DNA of 51,899 nt from an uncultured Helicobacter sp. (GTDB lineage Bacteria; Campylobacterota; Campylobacteria; Campylobacterales; Helicobacteraceae). Positions 51,893-51,899 of the stretch are shown in pieces. The notes beneath the pieces were generated by a model, which was not told where the DNA came from, searched no databases, and saw only the letters and a list, made by a program, of their open reading frames with translations. The position numbers and the translations under genes were made by a program. The stretch covers positions 1-51,899 of the forward strand of contig NZ_CALERY010000023.1 in NCBI RefSeq assembly GCF_937906905.1, in the 5' to 3' direction. Within the stretch, counting starts at the first letter, position 1. Every line of letters begins with the position of its first letter.

Positions 51893-51899
51893 TTTCTTT

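Noticed and set aside
1..51899. tRNA, rRNA, CRISPR or insertion-sequence genes
   Set aside because: I looked in the intergenic gaps and saw no cloverleaf-like arms, no spaced direct-repeat array and no transposase frame; gaps are mostly short.

Overview
The window reads as chromosome of an enterohepatic-type Helicobacter (Campylobacterota). Several blocks keep gene orders I remember from H. pylori: nusB-ribH-kdsA, murJ-cysS, minD-minE-dprA-ruvX, metG-(hypothetical)-cmoB-thioesterase-cholesterol glucosyltransferase, and ppiC next to fba. The argB and argD genes and a higher G+C content by eye (mid 40s percent) argue against H. pylori itself. I do not commit to a species.

Layout. Positions 1-6100: a truncated Cache chemoreceptor, nusB-ribH-kdsA, gapA, a broken FkbM methyltransferase and an intact related methyltransferase. 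6.2-13.8 kb: miaA-ftsW facing away from murJ-cysS, then argD and argB. 14-21.8 kb: a lipoprotein, then minD-minE-deacetylase-dprA-ruvX, then alaS. 21.9-25.4 kb: a single-chain nuclease-methylase-specificity restriction enzyme, the clearest accessory gene. 25.5-31.4 kb: an MFS carrier, cvfB-yqeY-FIST chemoreceptor, and an outer-membrane protein behind a T20 tract. 32-37.3 kb: DUF485-actP, a frameshifted small membrane protein, nfeD with an SPFH partner, a gltS remnant, fliW and an S4 protein. 37.4-48.4 kb: a long minus-strand run, metG through cgt, hypB-hypC-DUF2147-hypD and trpB-trpA. 48.6-51.9 kb: fba, a periplasmic PPIase and nifU.

Genes that work together: hypB, hypC and hypD mature [NiFe] hydrogenase; minD/minE place the septum while FtsW and MurJ handle lipid II; TrpA/TrpB finish tryptophan; NfeD and the SPFH protein form a membrane-scaffold pair; DUF485 and ActP form an acetate uptake unit; FliW and two chemoreceptors belong to motility and taxis.

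The most unusual signal is not a gene. A short motif, AGAATC/GATTCT (often extended to AGAATCTAG/CTAGATTCT), is strongly over-represented across the whole window: I hand-counted 29 copies in the first 6.1 kb against about 3 expected for uniform composition. It lies in coding and non-coding DNA, occurs repeatedly as inverted pairs forming perfect hairpins just downstream of genes, and where it accumulates inside genes it encodes Glu-Ser and Asp-Ser rich insertions and tails. This resembles the distribution of DNA-uptake signal sequences in Neisseria and Pasteurellaceae, and I present it as a hypothesis. A second signal is a set of nested palindromic repeats inserted in frame at the domain junctions of the restriction enzyme. 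No tRNA, rRNA, CRISPR array or insertion-sequence transposase was seen.
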